The position numbers and the translations under genes were made by a program. A model generated the notes under the pieces. The model ran no database searches. It saw only the letters and a program-made list of their open reading frames with translations, and was not told the DNA's origin. Shown in pieces: positions 24,082 through 25,727 of a DNA stretch of 25,727 nucleotides; positions within the stretch are counted from its first letter, which is position 1; each line of letters starts with the position of its first letter. The DNA is from an uncultured Fibrobacter sp. GTDB taxonomy: Bacteria > Fibrobacterota > Fibrobacteria > Fibrobacterales > Fibrobacteraceae. Location: the NCBI GenBank assembly GCA_934700345.1, contig CAKUXP010000032.1:1-25727 (forward strand). Reading direction: 5' to 3'.

Positions 24082-25727
24082 TATTTTCCCTCCACTTGAA
24101 CCGTGCCTTCCCATGACTCGCTGATAAGGTCGGTAATCTTTATGTGGATTGCGCCTGCGGTCTTTGGAATGCTGTATTCGCCTTTTACCAGCGCGTTCTT
24201 TTCCGGGATGTCGGTGAGAGACGGGCTGAACGTTACGCCGTCGTAGTTCCAGTCGATGAACACGCTTTCGGCAAGCTCCTTCCAGTCGCTCACGTCGGTC
24301 TTTTCGATGCTGAGCTTTTGCAGCAGGTTCATCGGGAAAAAGTTCTCGATGACGAGTTTTCCGCCATTAAGAACCACTTTCGCATCGCTGTCGCGCTTGA
24401 AGCGCAAGTCCTTTTTGTCGCGCAAGAGGTCGATGATTTCAAGATCAACCTTGAATCCCATCTTGTCCACTTCTTCTTCAAACTGCGCCTTTAGATTCGG
24501 GTCGTGCCCCATGCACACAAAGGTTATCGATTCGACGGGTTTTGCGGGATTTTCCTTTTGCCGTTCCTGCCATACGGAAATATCCACGTTGGAAAGCAGC
24601 CTGGCAAATTCGCTTGCGGTGGCAATCCTGTTGATTCCGAGAATGCAGACCTTGCGGCCGTCTAGCAGCGCGTCATAGACATTGCTGTCGGCAAGCTGCT
24701 CCATGCCCATCGCCTCGCAGATAAGGCGTTTTGCCTCCAGCTCGTTGCGGAAGAATTCATAGTCGTTTACGTTATAGACTTCAAAGCCTGTATAGAATTG
24801 ATTTTCTGTCTGTAGCTGCCCGCCTAAATCTTCTGCCACTTTTAAAAGCCGTTTCGTGGTGGTCTGGATTGCGCCAAGATTGATGTCCGCGCCGATAAAG
24901 CGCCTGCCGAGCTTCATGGCGACCGCCTGCGTGGTGCCGCTCCCCATAAAGCAGTCGAACACGAGGTCGCCGGGGTTGGAAGAGGCCTTGATGATGCGTT
25001 CGAGAAGTTTTTCCGGTTTTTGAGTAGGATAATTCATGATTTCTGGAGAATTAACAACAGTTTGAAAACTTGCAATATCACTCCACACATCGGAAACTGG
25101 GATACCTTTGCTTTCATCAAGATAAATTACCCTGTCTTTTGTAATAGGCTTATATCGTCTTCCGTTTTCATCAATCCCTGTAAAACGTTTTAGTTGTTTT
25201 TCATCATAAGGAAGATATTCTTTATTGAAAGTCTTATTATTACCTTTTCTAAAAAAAAGAATTGTATCGTGTCCTCTGACAAAACTGTTTACTAAACTTT
25301 TATAACCAGATACCCCTTGAAGCTGCCAAATAATTTCACTTTCCATATTAGAAGCTCCAAAAACCTCGTCTAACAAAGCTCTCAAATACGAATTCCTATG
25401 CCAGTCGCAGTGCAGGTAAATGCTTCCGTTGTCCGCCAAAAGTTCCCGGCACAGAATCAGGCGCTCGTACATGAACTGCAGGTATTCGTCGTTTGTCCAG
25501 ATGTCGCCGTACTGCTTTTCCTCAAACGTGGTGCTGTCGGTTTGCGCGCTTTTTCCGCGCAGCTCGATCTTCTTCTTGTAGTCCGCCTTGCTGTCGAACG
25601 GCGGGTCTATGTAAATCAGGTTCACCTTGCCCCGGAAGTTTTTTAGCAGGTGGCTCATCACCTGCAGGTTGTCGCCCCAGTAGATTTTGTTCCGCCAGCC
25701 GTCCGCGTCGTCGCCGTAGCTTTCCTT
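24081..25727 (-). CDS. Type III-like DNA methyltransferase (Mod), 5' end outside the window
   Basis: The modification and sequence-recognition subunit of the locus; 548 residues are visible and the frame stays open to the window edge. It probably methylates adenine. Motif order is DPPF (in LIYIDPPFDS), target-recognition segment, then FMGSGTT, which is the beta class used by type III Mod proteins. The first ATG region at 25661-25658 is not the start: the frame upstream reads KIYWGDNLQVM, the normal lead-in to the DPP motif. The C-terminal 280 residues after FMGSGTT are a family-type extension without motifs I recognise. The segment at about 25035-25400 (from before the first Asn-rich part to just before YPTQKP) is far more AT-rich than the rest of the gene and has different codon use, as expected for an exchanged recognition domain. 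It contains a T8 run (coding strand) at 25258-25251. Confidence 0.92.
   Translation of the reverse strand, partial: KESYGDDADGWRNKIYWGDNLQVMSHLLKNFRGKVNLIYIDPPFDSKADYKKKIELRGKSAQTDSTTFEEKQYGDIWTNDEYLQFMYERLILCRELLADNGSIYLHCDWHRNSYLRALLDEVFGASNMESEIIWQLQGVSGYKSLVNSFVRGHDTILFFRKGNNKTFNKEYLPYDEKQLKRFTGIDENGRRYKPITKDRVIYLDESKGIPVSDVWSDIASFQTVVNSPEIMNYPTQKPEKLLERIIKASSNPGDLVFDCFMGSGTTQAVAMKLGRRFIGADINLGAIQTTTKRLLKVAEDLGGQLQTENQFYTGFEVYNVNDYEFFRNELEAKRLICEAMGMEQLADSNVYDALLDGRKVCILGINRIATASEFARLLSNVDISVWQERQKENPAKPVESITFVCMGHDPNLKAQFEEEVDKMGFKVDLEIIDLLRDKKDLRFKRDSDAKVVLNGGKLVIENFFPMNLLQKLSIEKTDVSDWKELAESVFIDWNYDGVTFSPSLTDIPEKNALVKGEYSIPKTAGAIHIKITDLISESWEGTVQVEGK

Overview
The window looks like chromosomal DNA of a Fibrobacterota member (Fibrobacter or a close gut relative). 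The reasons are three secreted pectin-active enzymes carrying the same carbohydrate-binding module and C-terminal sorting tail, a lipoprotein with DUF2341 and LamG-type modules behind a short SGNPELAG-type stretch, and weak Shine-Dalgarno sites in several genes. By eye the base composition is mid-50s % GC. The genus is inference.

Layout, left to right. Positions 1-153 are a tandem-repeat tract with a strict 7-base period. Next is a minus-strand run: a tyrosine autokinase of the Wzc type (4271-6424), an exported endonuclease I (3507-4262) and mfd (160-3510), tightly packed and probably one transcript. glyA (6558-7793, minus) stands alone with its own terminator. A 426-base intergenic stretch holds a degenerate repeat pair spaced exactly 200 bases. 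Then comes a pectin operon on the minus strand: rhamnogalacturonan lyase (11778-14375), SGNH acetylesterase 1 (9956-11770) and SGNH acetylesterase 2 (8220-9947). The lyase would cut the rhamnogalacturonan-I backbone while the esterases remove acetyl groups that block it. Upstream lie the DUF2341/LamG lipoprotein (14499-16181) and mnmG (16261-18126), both minus.

The plus strand carries trpB and trpA (18340-20360). They are preceded by what reads as a complete ribosome-mediated attenuator: a 14-codon leader peptide with two adjacent Trp codons and three mutually exclusive RNA hairpins. This is the best regulatory find in the window. A bidirectional terminator closes trpA.

The right end is a minus-strand type III-like restriction-modification locus: a DNA methyltransferase (cut by the window edge), a helicase-nuclease overlapping it by one base, and an unrecognised exported cysteine-rich protein just downstream. 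The methyltransferase's target-recognition segment is strikingly AT-rich against its GC-rich flanks and contains a T8 run, which suggests domain exchange and possibly phase variation.

I saw no tRNA, rRNA, CRISPR array or insertion sequence.
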